Notes: generated by a model from the letters alone, not told the origin. A stretch of 64,000 bases of DNA from Alteribacter keqinensis (GCF_003710255.1 NZ_RHIB01000002.1:310001-374000), one strand, 5' to 3'; positions 53,738-62,244 are shown, counted from the first letter of the stretch. Made by a program: numbers and translations.

Positions 53738-54679
53738 TTACATTTCTCCTTGTTTCATTAACAATCGCTTGTACATATACGTAAAGATCATTAAGAAGAT
53801 GAAAATAACAACAGCTACAGCCCCACCCATACCTAAATCAAAAGCACCAAAGGAACGTACGTAAGCATCTACCACCAGGGTTCTTGTACTCTCAAGCGGG
53901 CCCCCACGGGTCATCGGCCAGATAACACCGAAGGAATTGAACGTCCAGATCGTCGAAAGCGTGACCGCAACCAGAACGACCGGCTTCATCATCGGTAAAA
54001 TGACTTTGCCGAGAAGCTGCATCCCATTGGCTCCGTCCATTCGGGCTGCCTCTTTTACCTCTTCAGGAATCGCCTGTAATCCTGCCATAAAGACAAGAAT
54101 CATAAACGGCAGTCCGAGCCACATATCTGCTATAGCCGTGGCGATAAATGCTGTTGCAGCCTGGCCGAGCCAGATGATGTTTTCCTGAATGATCCCGACC
54201 GTCAGCAAGAGGTAGTTTACGGTACCGAACTGACCGTCAAACATCCACCGGAAGGATACCGCAGCAACAACCATCGGTGTCACCCAAGGAACCATTAACA
54301 GGAACATATATACTTTCTTAAACCCAATCGGCTTACTGAGGAGCAGGGCAATACCGAACCCGATGAGGACTTTTCCACCAACGGATAAGCTCGTCCAGCC
54401 GACAGTTCTCGCTACTGTGTTCCAAAATTCAGCGGAAGTCATGAGCGTCCAGTAGTTTGACAGACCGATAAACTCCACGCCCAAATCCGGCCGGGTCAGA
54501 ATGTTTTGTGTAAATGAGAGATAAATGACACGGCTAATCGGATAGCCGATCATGATAAGCATAAAGAGGATCATTGGCAGTAAGTAAAGTAAAGGCGATT
54601 TCTCCAGTGAAAAAAGTTTCCTTAAACCGCCATGTCGTTTCGAGCTCTTTTCCTGCCTTTGGGACGTCACTGTTTCCAC
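53738..54679 (-). CDS. ABC transporter permease, MalF/UgpA type (cluster 3)
   Basis: 313 residues, six transmembrane helices, EAA loop EVKEAARMDGANGMQLLGKV near residue 220. AGGAGGGG upstream. Preceded by the hairpin at 54703-54741. Confidence 0.93.
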   Translation of the reverse strand: METVTSQRQEKSSKRHGGLRKLFSLEKSPLLYLLPMILFMLIMIGYPISRVIYLSFTQNILTRPDLGVEFIGLSNYWTLMTSAEFWNTVARTVGWTSLSVGGKVLIGFGIALLLSKPIGFKKVYMFLLMVPWVTPMVVAAVSFRWMFDGQFGTVNYLLLTVGIIQENIIWLGQAATAFIATAIADMWLGLPFMILVFMAGLQAIPEEVKEAARMDGANGMQLLGKVILPMMKPVVLVAVTLSTIWTFNSFGVIWPMTRGGPLESTRTLVVDAYVRSFGAFDLGMGGAVAVVIFIFLMIFTYMYKRLLMKQGEM

Positions 54680-54702
54680 ATGACCCCTCCTTTCATGTTC
54701 AC

Positions 54703-54741
54703 GATGGAAAGGCTGTACCGGATCCCGGCAGCCTCTCCATC
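54703..54741 (-). promoter_or_regulatory. Intercistronic hairpin after the cluster 3 binding-protein gene
   Basis: On the minus strand GATGGAGAGGCTG pairs with CAGCCTTTCCATC (one G-T pair, 13 pairs) around a 13-base loop; no T-tract follows. Confidence 0.7.
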
Positions 54742-54751
54742 TTACTTTTCT

Positions 54752-56026
54752 TTATTCACCAGAAGGGGTTAACCCCTGTTCTTCAATCTTTCTCGCTGCT
54801 TCTTGAAGGGCTTCTTTCGCATCTGAACCATTTAACGTCTTTTGAACCGCTTCTGAAATGATATCCTGGAACGGCTCCCACGCAGCAGGCTTAGGTGCTT
54901 CATGTCCAAACTCAATGCTTTCTACATATGTTGCAAAGAACGGATCTTCATGGAACTCAGGCTCTTCTGCTTCATCGATCTGAATTGGAACAAGTCCCTG
55001 ATCCAGGTCATAAAGCTTTTGTTCTTCCGGCTGTGAAATGAACTCGAGGAATTCCCACGCTTCATCCGGGTGATCGGTATTGTTTGAAATCATGATTGAG
55101 TCAGACCCAAAAATGTTTGCCATCTGCTTTCCTTCAGGCAGTGGTGCGTTGTCGTAAGGTGCCTCTTCATTATCCGGCTCAAGCCCCATCATGTTCCTTC
55201 CCCATGGTCCTATCACATACATGGCAATTCTTCCTTGAGCGAACAGTGTCGGAAGCTCCTCCCGATTGTATTCAAGCGGATTTGGTACGACTCCGTGTTC
55301 ACGGTAGAGATCCGCATAAAATTCAAGAGCTTCAACAAACTCAGGTTCTGTAAGTGTAATATCCCCGTCTTCATTAAAGACAGCTCCTTCGTTTTGGTAA
55401 ACGTAGTTCATGAGCTGCTCAACTGTGGAAATATGGCTCGCACCGGAGATCCCAAGACCATAGATTCCTTCATTTTCTTCCTGAACAGTCTGAGCCGTTT
55501 CAATCAGCTCGTCCCACGTAGTTGGAGGCTCATCAATTAGATCGGTACGGTAAATCAATGTTCTCGTTGAAAACGCTCGTGGAATCGCGTAAATTGAATC
55601 ATTAATAGTTACATTTCTTTGCAACGGCTCATGGTAAAGACCAATGCGATCAGATGCGTAGTCATCCAATGGCAGAAGGGCATCCATTAGCGCAAATGCC
55701 GGAACCCACCTTGTGCCTCCAAAGAACACATCCGGGGCTTGTCCGGAGCTGATATCGGTTACAAGTTTCTGATAGGCATCTCCCCAGCCAACCGTTTCAA
55801 GTTCAACGTTGATGTTTGGGTTCTCTTCTTCAAAACGTTCGATCATTTCCTCTATTCCATCCCGAGTACCCGGCTGATCTGCACCTGGGTGGAAGTAGCG
55901 GATACTCACGTCTTCTCCGTCATTCTCTCCTGAAGCTGAGGTATCACCATCTGCCTCACCTCCACCACACGCACCCAGTACAAACATCGAAGACAACGCA
56001 ATCGGCAACCAACTTTTTTTCATCCT
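54752..56026 (-). CDS. ABC transporter substrate-binding lipoprotein (cluster 3)
   Basis: Family-1 solute-binding protein, about 424 residues from ATG 56026 (the frame extends to 56044). Lipobox VLGAC about 19 residues in, then a Gly/Glu/Asp-rich linker. GGTRWVPAFALMDALLPLDD and the WEFLEFISQPEEQ segment are typical of sugar-binding members. Second gene of the cluster 3 operon. Confidence 0.92.
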   Translation of the reverse strand, partial: RMKKSWLPIALSSMFVLGACGGGEADGDTSASGENDGEDVSIRYFHPGADQPGTRDGIEEMIERFEEENPNINVELETVGWGDAYQKLVTDISSGQAPDVFFGGTRWVPAFALMDALLPLDDYASDRIGLYHEPLQRNVTINDSIYAIPRAFSTRTLIYRTDLIDEPPTTWDELIETAQTVQEENEGIYGLGISGASHISTVEQLMNYVYQNEGAVFNEDGDITLTEPEFVEALEFYADLYREHGVVPNPLEYNREELPTLFAQGRIAMYVIGPWGRNMMGLEPDNEEAPYDNAPLPEGKQMANIFGSDSIMISNNTDHPDEAWEFLEFISQPEEQKLYDLDQGLVPIQIDEAEEPEFHEDPFFATYVESIEFGHEAPKPAAWEPFQDIISEAVQKTLNGSDAKEALQEAARKIEEQGLTPSGE

Positions 56027-56089
56027 TACTGCACCCCTTTTCATATTTTAAACTTGTTCCACTCTCTGGAAAAAGTAACCGGATTTACC

Positions 56090-57307
56090 TCATCGACTAA
56101 ATTCCCCTATGCGAAAGAAATCCTGAAACAACACTGCCACACAACCAATTAATTCATAATCTTCTCCTAATGAAGACGGAACGACTTTTAAATCCTGCGA
56201 CAGGACCCTCATCGTCTTTTTATATAATTGCTCTTTCGTATATTTCAGTAAAAAGGCATTGTGATCAATCACTTCACCACCCAGAATCACTACTTCTGGG
56301 TTATACAGATGAATGATATTCACCAAACCACTCGTTAAATAGCTACCAACATCTTCTGCCACTTCGATACATAACGGGTCGCGCTCTTCCACTCCTTTTT
56401 TAAAAAGGACTGGACTTAGCTTATCCTCAGTATTCATAAGATCTCGCAGAATTGACTTTCTCCCTCTTTGCAGGGCCAGTTCAATTCTTCCTGCAATGGC
56501 AGACCAACTGATGTACGATTCCAAGCAGCCATTGTTGCCACATTCACACCTCATGCCGCTTTTATCAACACTGATGTGTCCAAACTCACCGGCTCCTCCA
56601 TTATGACCTCTGAAAATACGATTATTGAGGTAGGCACCGGCTCCTACGCCATCTGTAAGCTTGACATAGACAATATTTCTAAAGGTTTTGTAGTCGCCAA
56701 ATTCCTTTTCCGCCAGCATTAAAGCGTTTACATCATTGTCCAGCCACGTTTCAATCTGGAACTCTTCTCTCACAATCGAGACAATATTGACGTTATGGAG
56801 ATCGAGTTGCGCATTGTATAAAATCTCACCGGAATTTGCATCCACAATCCCCGGAGCGATAATAGCTATCCCGAGGCAGTCTTCTTTGGGCGTTCCCGGT
56901 TGATCCAGCGTCTCCTTTATGGCGTCCTTTACAACTTCAATCACACGTTGACCGAAAAAACGAGGCGCCTCATAATGTTTTTTATACAATGTCTCCGCTG
57001 CCAGGTTCATAATCCCTACGGACAAATCACTGTTCGTTATGGAAACTGCGATAATGTGCTTTCCGTTGGGGTTAAACCGTAAAAGAATCGGCTTTCTTCC
57101 TCCGCTGGAATGACCTTCTCCACCTTCTATGACAAAGCCGTTTTTGATCAGTTCCTTCACTGCCGTTGCAACGGTCGTTGGACTGATCGATAAGCGCTTG
57201 GCAATGTCACTCCTCGACAGAGGTTCTTCTTTTCGAATGGTATCCAAAATAATTGAACGATTAAGCTCCTGCATAAGCTTAACGTCTCCTGTACGAGTCA
57301 GCGACAC
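56090..57307 (-). CDS. ROK family transcriptional repressor (cluster 3)
   Basis: XylR/NagC-type regulator, about 405 residues. Winged helix-turn-helix (SRSDIAKRLSISPTTVATAV), then a ROK domain with GEFGH and zinc motif CECGNNGC. GTG 57307 is the likely start, five bases after GGGGGG; GTG 57313 lies against that tract. It is the first gene downstream of a sigma-A promoter with a perfect dyad between promoter and start, so it very probably represses its own operon of seven genes. Confidence 0.9.
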   Translation of the reverse strand: MSLTRTGDVKLMQELNRSIILDTIRKEEPLSRSDIAKRLSISPTTVATAVKELIKNGFVIEGGEGHSSGGRKPILLRFNPNGKHIIAVSITNSDLSVGIMNLAAETLYKKHYEAPRFFGQRVIEVVKDAIKETLDQPGTPKEDCLGIAIIAPGIVDANSGEILYNAQLDLHNVNIVSIVREEFQIETWLDNDVNALMLAEKEFGDYKTFRNIVYVKLTDGVGAGAYLNNRIFRGHNGGAGEFGHISVDKSGMRCECGNNGCLESYISWSAIAGRIELALQRGRKSILRDLMNTEDKLSPVLFKKGVEERDPLCIEVAEDVGSYLTSGLVNIIHLYNPEVVILGGEVIDHNAFLLKYTKEQLYKKTMRVLSQDLKVVPSSLGEDYELIGCVAVLFQDFFRIGEFSR

Positions 57308-57320
57308 GTTCACCCCCCAA

Positions 57321-57345
57321 ACTTAATCCAGACTCTGGATTAAGT
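57321..57345. promoter_or_regulatory. Perfect palindromic operator of the cluster 3 ROK repressor
   Basis: ACTTAATCCAGA-C-TCTGGATTAAGT, 12-bp perfect arms, starting ten bases downstream of the -10 box and ending before the ribosome-binding site. Confidence 0.8.
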
Positions 57346-57354
57346 ATTATCTAT

Positions 57355-57383
57355 ACTATAGACGTTCCAAAAATAGAAGTCAA
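57355..57383 (-). promoter_or_regulatory. Sigma-A promoter of the cluster 3 operon
   Basis: On the minus strand TTGACT-N17-TATAGT. Confidence 0.8.
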
Positions 57384-57480
57384 CAATATTCAGAAAATTC
57401 TTGACTATATATGGTGGAGAAGGAATATCCGATGTGCAGGGAGTAATGGTAATGAATATGAAATAAAAGGAGGAACCTAT

Positions 57481-57942
57481 ATGGAAATTATTGAATTGCA
57501 AGAACGGAATGACCTGTTTAAAAAAGCAGTTCAAATATTCTGGGAAGTATGGGGAAACGACCATAATTACAAGTTTTATGAAGATGCTATACAGCACTCT
57601 TGCAGCATAGCTTCAGATATTCCTTGTTTTTATGTGGCATTTGAAGAAGGCGATATCATAGGGACATACGCATTATTAAGAAATGACCTCAATAGCCGTC
57701 AGGATTTATGCCCTTGGCTCGCTTGTTTATTTGTGTCAAGTGAGCACAGGGGAAATGAAATAGGTTCCAAGTTATTACAACACGGCTTAAAAGAGGCAGC
57801 GAAAAAGGGATATGATAAGCTTTATCTATCTACTGACCTTGAAGGTTATTATGAGAAATACGGATGGAAAAATAGCGGCATAGTATATGGAGTAAGTGGC
57901 GGGCATATCAAGCTATATGAAAAATACACCGGTTTAAAATAA
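57481..57942 (+). CDS. GNAT family N-acetyltransferase
   Basis: 153 residues, acyl-CoA-dependent acetyltransferase. Acetyl-CoA loop EHRGNEIGSKLLQHGLKEA (Arg-Gly-Asn-x-Ile-Gly) near residue 97, followed by a C-terminal YEKYGWKNSG segment. AAAGGAGG upstream. Divergent from the cluster 3 ROK gene. Acceptor unknown. Confidence 0.87.
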   Translation: MEIIELQERNDLFKKAVQIFWEVWGNDHNYKFYEDAIQHSCSIASDIPCFYVAFEEGDIIGTYALLRNDLNSRQDLCPWLACLFVSSEHRGNEIGSKLLQHGLKEAAKKGYDKLYLSTDLEGYYEKYGWKNSGIVYGVSGGHIKLYEKYTGLK

Positions 57943-58028
57943 ACAAAATCTTAACTACGTCAGCTAAAAATATACCGATCTTTTTTGAAATTTATTGATG
58001 ATTTGTCGTATTCGTTTCTGTCCTTAAA

Positions 58029-58059
58029 AGAAGCCTGGATTTGCATTATTCAGGCTTCT
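58029..58059 (-). terminator. Minus-strand terminator-like hairpin with no clear gene
   Basis: AGAAGCCTG pairs with CAGGCTTCT (9 bp); on the minus strand TTTT follows. No convincing minus-strand gene precedes it. Confidence 0.4.
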
Positions 58060-58396
58060 AAACTATTACTTTTGAGTGAATGCTTTGGTAGATTTCAGAA
58101 GACAAACCGAGAAAATGAAAGCAAAAGAACCGCCTCCACTCCTCCGTCAGACGCTGCCTCACTTCCTTCTTTTCATCTTCTTGGCTTTTTTCTTTTTTCG
58201 TTTGAAAAGGTTGGAAGTGCTCTTCTCCCTGAGTGTTCGTTCTTTTACCGGGAGCTCTTTCGCACGGTCTCCCATAAATACTTCGGCAATCAGGAAGAAG
58301 GAAGTTGCATTTCCCGGGGGAAAAAACCAATTTCCTTTATTTCCCCGGCAGCCTAATCTCCTCTATATGAATCTGGTAAGGTTTGTTGATCTGACA

Positions 58397-58447
58397 ATCA
58401 GCAAAGGGTTAATTTGTGAAGTCATTTTATCGTCTGCCTTTCTATCT
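58397..58447. repeat. Family D repeat, copy D1
   Basis: ATCAGCAAAGGGTTAATTTG then TGAAGTCATTTTATCGTCTGCC and TTTCTATCT, matching D2 (62106-62156) at roughly 46 of 51 positions. Confidence 0.75.
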
Positions 58448-58482
58448 AATAGTTTGGAATCATTATATCAAAAAAATCTAAA

Positions 58483-58514
58483 AAAGAGCGCTGTCCAAAT
58501 GGATAGCGCTCTTT
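58483..58514 (-). terminator. Minus-strand terminator-like hairpin
   Basis: AAAGAGCGCTGTCC-AAAT-GGATAGCGCTCTTT (14 pairs with one mismatch); on the minus strand TTTTTTAGATTTTTTT follows. The only genes near are on the plus strand. The remaining 57943-58834 gap has no gene I can support. Confidence 0.6.
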
Positions 58515-58683
58515 GATCGTCCTTCCCTTCTAAAAAGATTAATCTCCCCGGTTATGGAGAGCTAAGGTAATGATATGGAGGTCTTCTTGGGTGGCAAATA
58601 CACCTTTCTATTATGTTGGAACATGTTGTTTTTCTATACAAACTTTTCAACGTGAATTAATTCAATTCCAGCTGACCCGACCA

Positions 58684-58726
58684 AATGTAACGGAGCTTTA
58701 ACATAAAAATCATGAAACGTTACATT
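58684..58726. promoter_or_regulatory. Inverted repeat and -10 box upstream of the PLD-like gene
   Basis: AATGTAACG (58684-58692) and CGTTACATT (58718-58726), perfect 9-bp arms 25 bases apart, just before a TATAAT at 58735-58740. Possible operator; a good -35 is not evident. Confidence 0.35.
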
Positions 58727-58849
58727 GTTACGATTATAATAAAGAGGATTCATAAAAGGTGTTAAATTGAAAGTAAATAACAGGAAAAGGGGGATTGACT
58801 GCTCTGCTCACCTTACATATGGACAACTACTTACATGGGGGAAATTCTA

Positions 58850-61570
58850 ATGAATGGTATCAATGTAAAAGTTAAAATAATTTTACTCGTCTTTCTTCTT
58901 CTCACTCCTACCTTTACTACCTCTTCTTTTTCCAGTGTCGCTGCCGAAGCTGACAACATTATCATTACCGAAGTCTATTATGATACGCACATGTCTTTTG
59001 AACCGGATGAATATGTGGCCATCACCAATCCCTTATCAAATAACGTTGATATTTCAGGATGGCAGATTGGCGATGACGGAACGAAAGCGGTCTTTCCGCA
59101 AGGGACAATCATGGAAGGCGGAGAAACCTTTTATATTGTTCGGGAAGCCAACATCATCATTGAACAAAACATTTTAAGCGGCATTACTCCACAATTTGAG
59201 TTTTCCGAAAACACAGACCCTTCTGTACCTAATATGGCAGGCGCCAATCCGCGCTTTGCCAATGGAGGGGACGAAGTATTTTTAAAGGACGGCAGCGGGG
59301 AAATCATTGATGTGGTCGTTTATGGAAGCTCTGACTATGAAGAGATCGGCTGGACGGGTGACCCGGCTGCACGCGGCAGTTCCGGAGATGTATTAAGACG
59401 AAACCAGGTTGAACGAACAGGTGCCTGGATTGATACGGACAGCCGTTCGGATTGGGACAGCTTAAAAGGAAACCCACTGGCAGAAACCGCTGATCTGCGA
59501 ACATACAAACAAGCCCAGTCTGATTTGGACCTTGAGACGTTTGACGTAGAAGGGATTGTCAGGCCTTATACATCACCCGATTCTACATTCAGCGTTCTCG
59601 AAGATTTATTTTCAAACGCCCAACATTCCATTGAATTGAGCGTATATGAAATGCACAGCCCGTATTTGACAGAAATCCTGGTTGACGCTATTGAGAGAGG
59701 GGTTGAAGTGCGGGCCCACTTTGACGGCGGACCGGTTGGGGGCCTCCAGGACGATTCCAGATGGGTCTCCCAGCAGCTCCATGATGCAGGAGGAGAAGTG
59801 CGTTATATCGTCATGGGCCGTGACAACGATCAACACAAGCGCTACCGCTGGGACCATTCAAAGTACGGCATTATTGATGACGAAATTGTCTTTGTACAAA
59901 GTGAAAACTTCAAAAAAACAGGAACGCCTGTCGATAACTCAAGCGGTAACCGCGGCTACGGAGTCGTTATTGAAGACGCTGATGTAGCAGGCTATTTTCA
60001 GGATGTGTTTGAAGAAGACTGGGACGACTTGTATCCGGATGTGTTTGCCCATGACCCGTCCCATGAAAGATACGGCAATCCGCCTGCTGGATTTGAACCG
60101 GACTATGATGTGCCAACTGGCTCTTATCCATCCCCATTTGAAAGTAAAGCCATTACAGGAGACTTTAAAATCACCCCGGTCATCGCACCTGATACAAGCT
60201 TTAAGCAGGAAGATTCGATACTGGGTATGATTAAAGATGCTGAAGACTACGTTTATGTAAGTCAGATGTATTCCCACAAGTTCTGGGGAGGGCTGGAAGA
60301 TTCATCAGACTCTCACCCGAATATCTATATGGAGGCTGTCATTGATGCAGCGCGGGCAGGTGCCACCGTTCGCGTAAGCCTTGGGGATGCCTGGCTGGAT
60401 CCTGATAATCCAAGGGATAATACACGTACCATTGAATACCTCCATACTATTGCTGAACAAGAAGGAATCGATATAGAAGCTCAACTCATAGATACCGAGG
60501 CCATCGGATTGGCCATTCTTCACAATAAAGGTGTCATTGCTGATGACCGGGTTCTTGTATCCAGTATCAACTGGTCAAAAAACAGCGGAAAAAATAACCG
60601 TGAAGCCGGTGTCATTATTGAGAACCAGGACGTGGCTGACTTTTACAAGGAAGTATTTGAATACGACTGGGCCGGCGGAGATCAGGTTATTGGCGTGGCA
60701 TATGAGGACTTTGAATCCGGTGTGAAGGAAACATACAGCGCTGATGAAGTGACACTTTCTTCCGGTGCATGGCTGTTTGATAATGCTTTGCTTGGTACCC
60801 TGTCCAACGATAAAAAGCTTGGCAGTCAGTCTGCGAGAGTACGAGCAGACGGAATGATCGAAATGCAGGAAGATATTGAAGGTGTGGCATCCCTCAGCTT
60901 CTACCACGGACTGTATGGATCTGATGAAGGGGGAACCATAACCGTTCAAAAGTCCGTTGATCATGGAAGCAGCTGGACGAATGTGACTACCCTACCATCG
61001 CAGAGGAGTCTGGAAAAAGAGCGGATTGATGTAAATGAGTCGGAGAATGTGAGGCTTCGCTTTATCGTAAGCGGAGAAGAAGGAACCCGCGTAAATATCG
61101 ATCACATCTCATATGTAGAAGGAGGCATTACAGAACCTGTTCTGGCGGAGGGATATGAAGGGGCCGCAAAAGGCAGTTATGCGGCTGCTGATGTCGAGCT
61201 TTCATCAGGCCTTTGGCATCTCGATAATGCTCTGATCGGCACTCATCAGAGTGACAAAAAAATTGATGACCGCTCTCTGCGCATCCGCGCTAACGGGCAT
61301 GCCAGTATGGAATTCGATGTTCCAGGTGCCCACGCCGTCAGCTTCTATCACGCAAATTTCGGTTCTGACACCGGAGCGGAAATACTGCTTCAACAGTCCA
61401 CCGATCAAGGCGAAACGTGGAACGATGCCGGGGAAGCAATCATAAGCAATTCCGAACTCGAACGCCATAGAGTCGTTGTAGACACGGAAGCAGATGTTCG
61501 TTTTAGAATCGTGGCAGATGGTTTAGAGGGAAGCAGAGTCAATATTGATGAATTTTGGATAGAAGAATAA
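58850..61570 (+). CDS. Secreted lamin-tail/phospholipase D-like protein with tandem C-terminal repeats
   Basis: About 906 residues from ATG 58850 (GGGGGA seven bases upstream; frame open from 58835). Residues below count from 58835. Signal peptide to about residue 37; lamin-tail-like domain 40-165; two PLD-like halves with HxK(x)4D motifs DHSKYGIIDD (His341) and LHNKGVIADD (His563). Two related about 130-residue C-terminal units follow, each with LSSG-W-DNALIGT-type and SFYH motifs (LSSGAWLFDNALLGT; LSSGLWHLDNALIGT). Probably an extracellular nuclease or phosphodiesterase acting on DNA or phospholipid. Single gene with its own terminator. Confidence 0.87.
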   Translation: MNGINVKVKIILLVFLLLTPTFTTSSFSSVAAEADNIIITEVYYDTHMSFEPDEYVAITNPLSNNVDISGWQIGDDGTKAVFPQGTIMEGGETFYIVREANIIIEQNILSGITPQFEFSENTDPSVPNMAGANPRFANGGDEVFLKDGSGEIIDVVVYGSSDYEEIGWTGDPAARGSSGDVLRRNQVERTGAWIDTDSRSDWDSLKGNPLAETADLRTYKQAQSDLDLETFDVEGIVRPYTSPDSTFSVLEDLFSNAQHSIELSVYEMHSPYLTEILVDAIERGVEVRAHFDGGPVGGLQDDSRWVSQQLHDAGGEVRYIVMGRDNDQHKRYRWDHSKYGIIDDEIVFVQSENFKKTGTPVDNSSGNRGYGVVIEDADVAGYFQDVFEEDWDDLYPDVFAHDPSHERYGNPPAGFEPDYDVPTGSYPSPFESKAITGDFKITPVIAPDTSFKQEDSILGMIKDAEDYVYVSQMYSHKFWGGLEDSSDSHPNIYMEAVIDAARAGATVRVSLGDAWLDPDNPRDNTRTIEYLHTIAEQEGIDIEAQLIDTEAIGLAILHNKGVIADDRVLVSSINWSKNSGKNNREAGVIIENQDVADFYKEVFEYDWAGGDQVIGVAYEDFESGVKETYSADEVTLSSGAWLFDNALLGTLSNDKKLGSQSARVRADGMIEMQEDIEGVASLSFYHGLYGSDEGGTITVQKSVDHGSSWTNVTTLPSQRSLEKERIDVNESENVRLRFIVSGEEGTRVNIDHISYVEGGITEPVLAEGYEGAAKGSYAAADVELSSGLWHLDNALIGTHQSDKKIDDRSLRIRANGHASMEFDVPGAHAVSFYHANFGSDTGAEILLQQSTDQGETWNDAGEAIISNSELERHRVVVDTEADVRFRIVADGLEGSRVNIDEFWIEE

Positions 61571-61601
61571 AACATGACCGTTAGAGCCTGAAAATGGCTC
61601 C

Positions 61602-61636
61602 GCCCAGCACGAAATCCCACTCGTGCTGGGCTTTTA
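61602..61636 (+). terminator. Rho-independent terminator after the PLD-like gene
   Basis: GCCCAGCACGA-AATCCCAC-TCGTGCTGGGC, perfect 11-bp stem followed by TTTT. Confidence 0.9.
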
Positions 61637-61667
61637 ATTTCGTGCAGCAGCCAACCGGGTCACCGAG

Positions 61668-61791
61668 CGGTGATAATGAGGTTTTGTGTAAAGATATGCC
61701 TGTTTTGTATCAAGATTTACCGGCTGAATATTAATTTATGACCGATTTATGTTAAGATAACCAGATCCGAATCCATTTTTCTTCCAGTTAC
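61668..61791. repeat. Family C repeat, copy C3
   Basis: About 124 bp matching C2, with the three internal blocks TTTGTGTAAAGAT, TTTGTATCAAGAT and TTTATGTTAAGAT, and the shared end AAGATAACCAGATCC. Confidence 0.85.
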
Positions 61792-61875
61792 ACCTCCACC
61801 ATAAAGTGATCTATGTAAAGATGTCGGAAGAGGGCGCGCTTGGCCGACCACTTATGGCGCTTTCTACACTAAACA

Positions 61876-61907
61876 AAAACCCGCCCGGCACATAAGTGCC
61901 GGACGGG
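61876..61907 (-). terminator. Minus-strand terminator, probably of the LacI gene
   Basis: CCCGCCCGGCAC-ATAA-GTGCCGGACGGG, 12-bp stem with one mismatch; on the minus strand TTTTTGTTT follows. It lies 340 bases past the LacI stop, the intervening DNA being mostly repeats B4 and D2 and no supported gene. Confidence 0.7.
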
Positions 61908-62105
61908 GCAGTATTGAAACTGTTTTATATTATACTTCGGCTTATAATAGGTCACTCACGAACCGTCGTCCCCCGCACACGCAAAAAAGATGCTCCCCTT
62001 ATGTCAAACCCTCTCAACTCCACTACCATGCACCGTTTAACTTTTAAACGCCACATCAACCGCCATATCCTTGAAATTCACCTGTATCTGAAACCATTTA
62101 GGTCG

Positions 62106-62156
62106 ATCAGCAAAGGATTAATTTGTGAAGTCATATGATCTTCTACCTTTCTATCT
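62106..62156. repeat. Family D repeat, copy D2
   Basis: ATCAGCAAAGGATTAATTTG then TGAAGTCATATGATCTTCTACC and TTTCTATCT; see D1. Confidence 0.75.
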
Positions 62157-62188
62157 GGCCAGTATTAGAACTGAAAGGATTAAATATT

Positions 62189-62236
62189 TGAATAAAAGAC
62201 TACGATTTCGACAAAGTTCGGGTGGTGACAGGCACC
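62189..62236 (+). repeat. Family B repeat, copy B4
   Basis: TGAATAAAAGACTACGATTT, CGACAAAGTTCGGGTGGTGA and CAGGCACC, nearly identical to the complement of B1. It ends nine bases before the LacI stop codon. Confidence 0.85.
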
Positions 62237-62244
62237 GATAAAAC

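Noticed and set aside
57985-58516. Two plus-strand frames of 123 and 146 codons
   Set aside because: They overlap each other, lack good ribosome-binding sites, have no recognisable domain, and the second reads through repeat D1 and a hairpin.
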